From: Streptomyces sp. SN-593
GTDB lineage: Bacteria; Actinomycetota; Actinomycetes; Streptomycetales; Streptomycetaceae
Reading direction: 5' to 3'
NCBI RefSeq assembly: GCF_016756395.1
Contig: NZ_AP018365.1
Coordinates: forward strand, 7,754,001-7,818,000
DNA length: 64,000 nt
Numbering within the stretch: position 1 is the first letter of the stretch; each line of letters starts with the position of its first letter. Positions 63,683-64,000 of the stretch are shown here, piece by piece. A program made the translations under genes and the position numbers. The notes below the pieces were generated by a model. The model was not told the origin of the DNA. It saw only the letters and a list, made by a program, of their open reading frames with translations, and made no database searches.

Positions 63683-64000
63683 ATGCGCGGTGCGGACCCG
63701 AGGACGGACCCGGGCACCGGACCAGGTGCGGACCCGGGTGCGGAGGCCGGCCCAGGGCCGGCCGCGGAGCCGATCACGGACCCCGGCCCCCGTCCCGACC
63801 CGGACCCCCGTCTCGACCCCGGCGCCGCTCCCGACCCCGCTTCCGACCCTGGCGCCGGCACGCACACCGCGGCCTCCAACGCTGGCCGTGCCGCGGACGC
63901 CGGGGCGGGCACGGACGCCGCGGCGCACGACCCCGGCCTGTTCGGCCCTGACTCGGTGACCTGGCAGCTACACGCCGACCCGATCATGTGGATCGCCGGC
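63683..64000 (+). CDS. MpaB family oxygenase (DUF2236-like), 3'-truncated by window edge
   Basis: Only the first 106 codons are in the window. After a 75-residue low-complexity region rich in Asp, Pro, Gly and Ala (repeated DPG and PDP units), the family start appears: DPGLFGPDSVTWQLHADPIMWIAG. This is the beginning of the heme-binding domain of MpaB/latex-clearing-protein-like oxygenases. ATG 63683 has GGAG 7 nt upstream. The N-terminal extension is unusual and may reflect DNA repeat expansion. Confidence 0.8.
   Translation, partial: MRGADPRTDPGTGPGADPGAEAGPGPAAEPITDPGPRPDPDPRLDPGAAPDPASDPGAGTHTAASNAGRAADAGAGTDAAAHDPGLFGPDSVTWQLHADPIMWIAG

Noticed and set aside
1..64000. tRNA, rRNA or CRISPR features
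   Set aside because: No cloverleaf with TTCGA-type T loop, no rRNA segments and no spacer-repeat array were noticed when reading both strands; a covariance scan was not possible.

Overview
The window is chromosomal DNA from a very GC-rich actinobacterium, most likely Streptomyces or a close relative such as Kitasatospora, Streptacidiphilus or Actinacidiphila. The signs are strong G/C bias at third codon positions, many GTG starts, genes in both directions with short operons, -10 boxes of the TANNNT type with weak -35 boxes, terminators that are GC-rich hairpins without a U tract, and families common in streptomycetes (DUF6643, Rv1733c, ROK, HpnB-like glycosyltransferase, paired CrcB). No rRNA, tRNA, CRISPR array, prophage or large biosynthetic cluster was seen.

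Layout. 1-6.5 kb: a cut-off SDR, threonine aldolase, transglutaminase-like protein, a divergent DUF4395/thioredoxin pair, a flavin reductase with a possible leaderless upstream ORF, then etfB-etfA. 6.5-16.8 kb: a citrate-lyase-like (HpcH/HpaI fold) protein behind a palindromic operator, a LacI regulator opposite a ROK sugar kinase, a TetR regulator opposite a TetX-like FAD monooxygenase, a ROK regulator opposite an MFS exporter, a repeat-rich gap, DUF3291, and a MarR regulator opposite a DHA2-type drug exporter. 18-32.6 kb: geranylgeranyl-reductase-like flavoprotein, M20 dipeptidase, kinase-Nudix fusion, DUF2797, an anti-sigma-like ATPase, LysR opposite a DJ-1/SRPBCC pair, an alpha/beta hydrolase, a YedY-like molybdoenzyme with its cytochrome b, membrane proteins and a DeoR regulator. 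32.7-43.6 kb: a beta-helix/AAA+ fusion, Rv1733c-type protein, MOSC protein, DUF6643, glycosyltransferase, Asp/Glu racemase, O-antigen-ligase-like polymerase, Nudix, and a small conserved protein. 43.6-55 kb: dhaKLM, a NarL-type two-component system, an osmoprotectant ABC transporter whose permease carries two tandem binding domains, a MarR-GNAT fusion and lspA. 55-64 kb: GlxA/AraC regulator, an IS110 element, membrane proteins, a double GNAT protein, an XRE-cupin regulator opposite a BenE transporter, crcB1-crcB2 behind a structured leader, and the start of an MpaB-type oxygenase.

How it works together. Much of the window is built of modules in which a repressor faces its likely target across a short region holding clear dyads: LacI/ROK kinase, TetR/monooxygenase, MarR/MFS, XRE/BenE. 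About a dozen genes appear to be leaderless, with a TANNNT box ending 6-7 nt before the start codon and no Shine-Dalgarno sequence. Redox and detoxification functions (ETF, thioredoxin, flavin reductase, molybdoenzyme, DJ-1, exporters, fluoride channel) and envelope or osmotic functions (betaine transporter, glycosyltransferase, polymerase, LspA) dominate.

The most interesting items are the permease with two nearly identical fused binding domains, the IS110 element with a plausible bridge-RNA region and a precisely reconstructable target site, the beta-helix/AAA+ fusion, a G-rich 66-bp tandem repeat next to a long hairpin whose pairing is complete only on the minus strand, and the repressor operators. 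No whole system here can be shown from sequence alone to be new.
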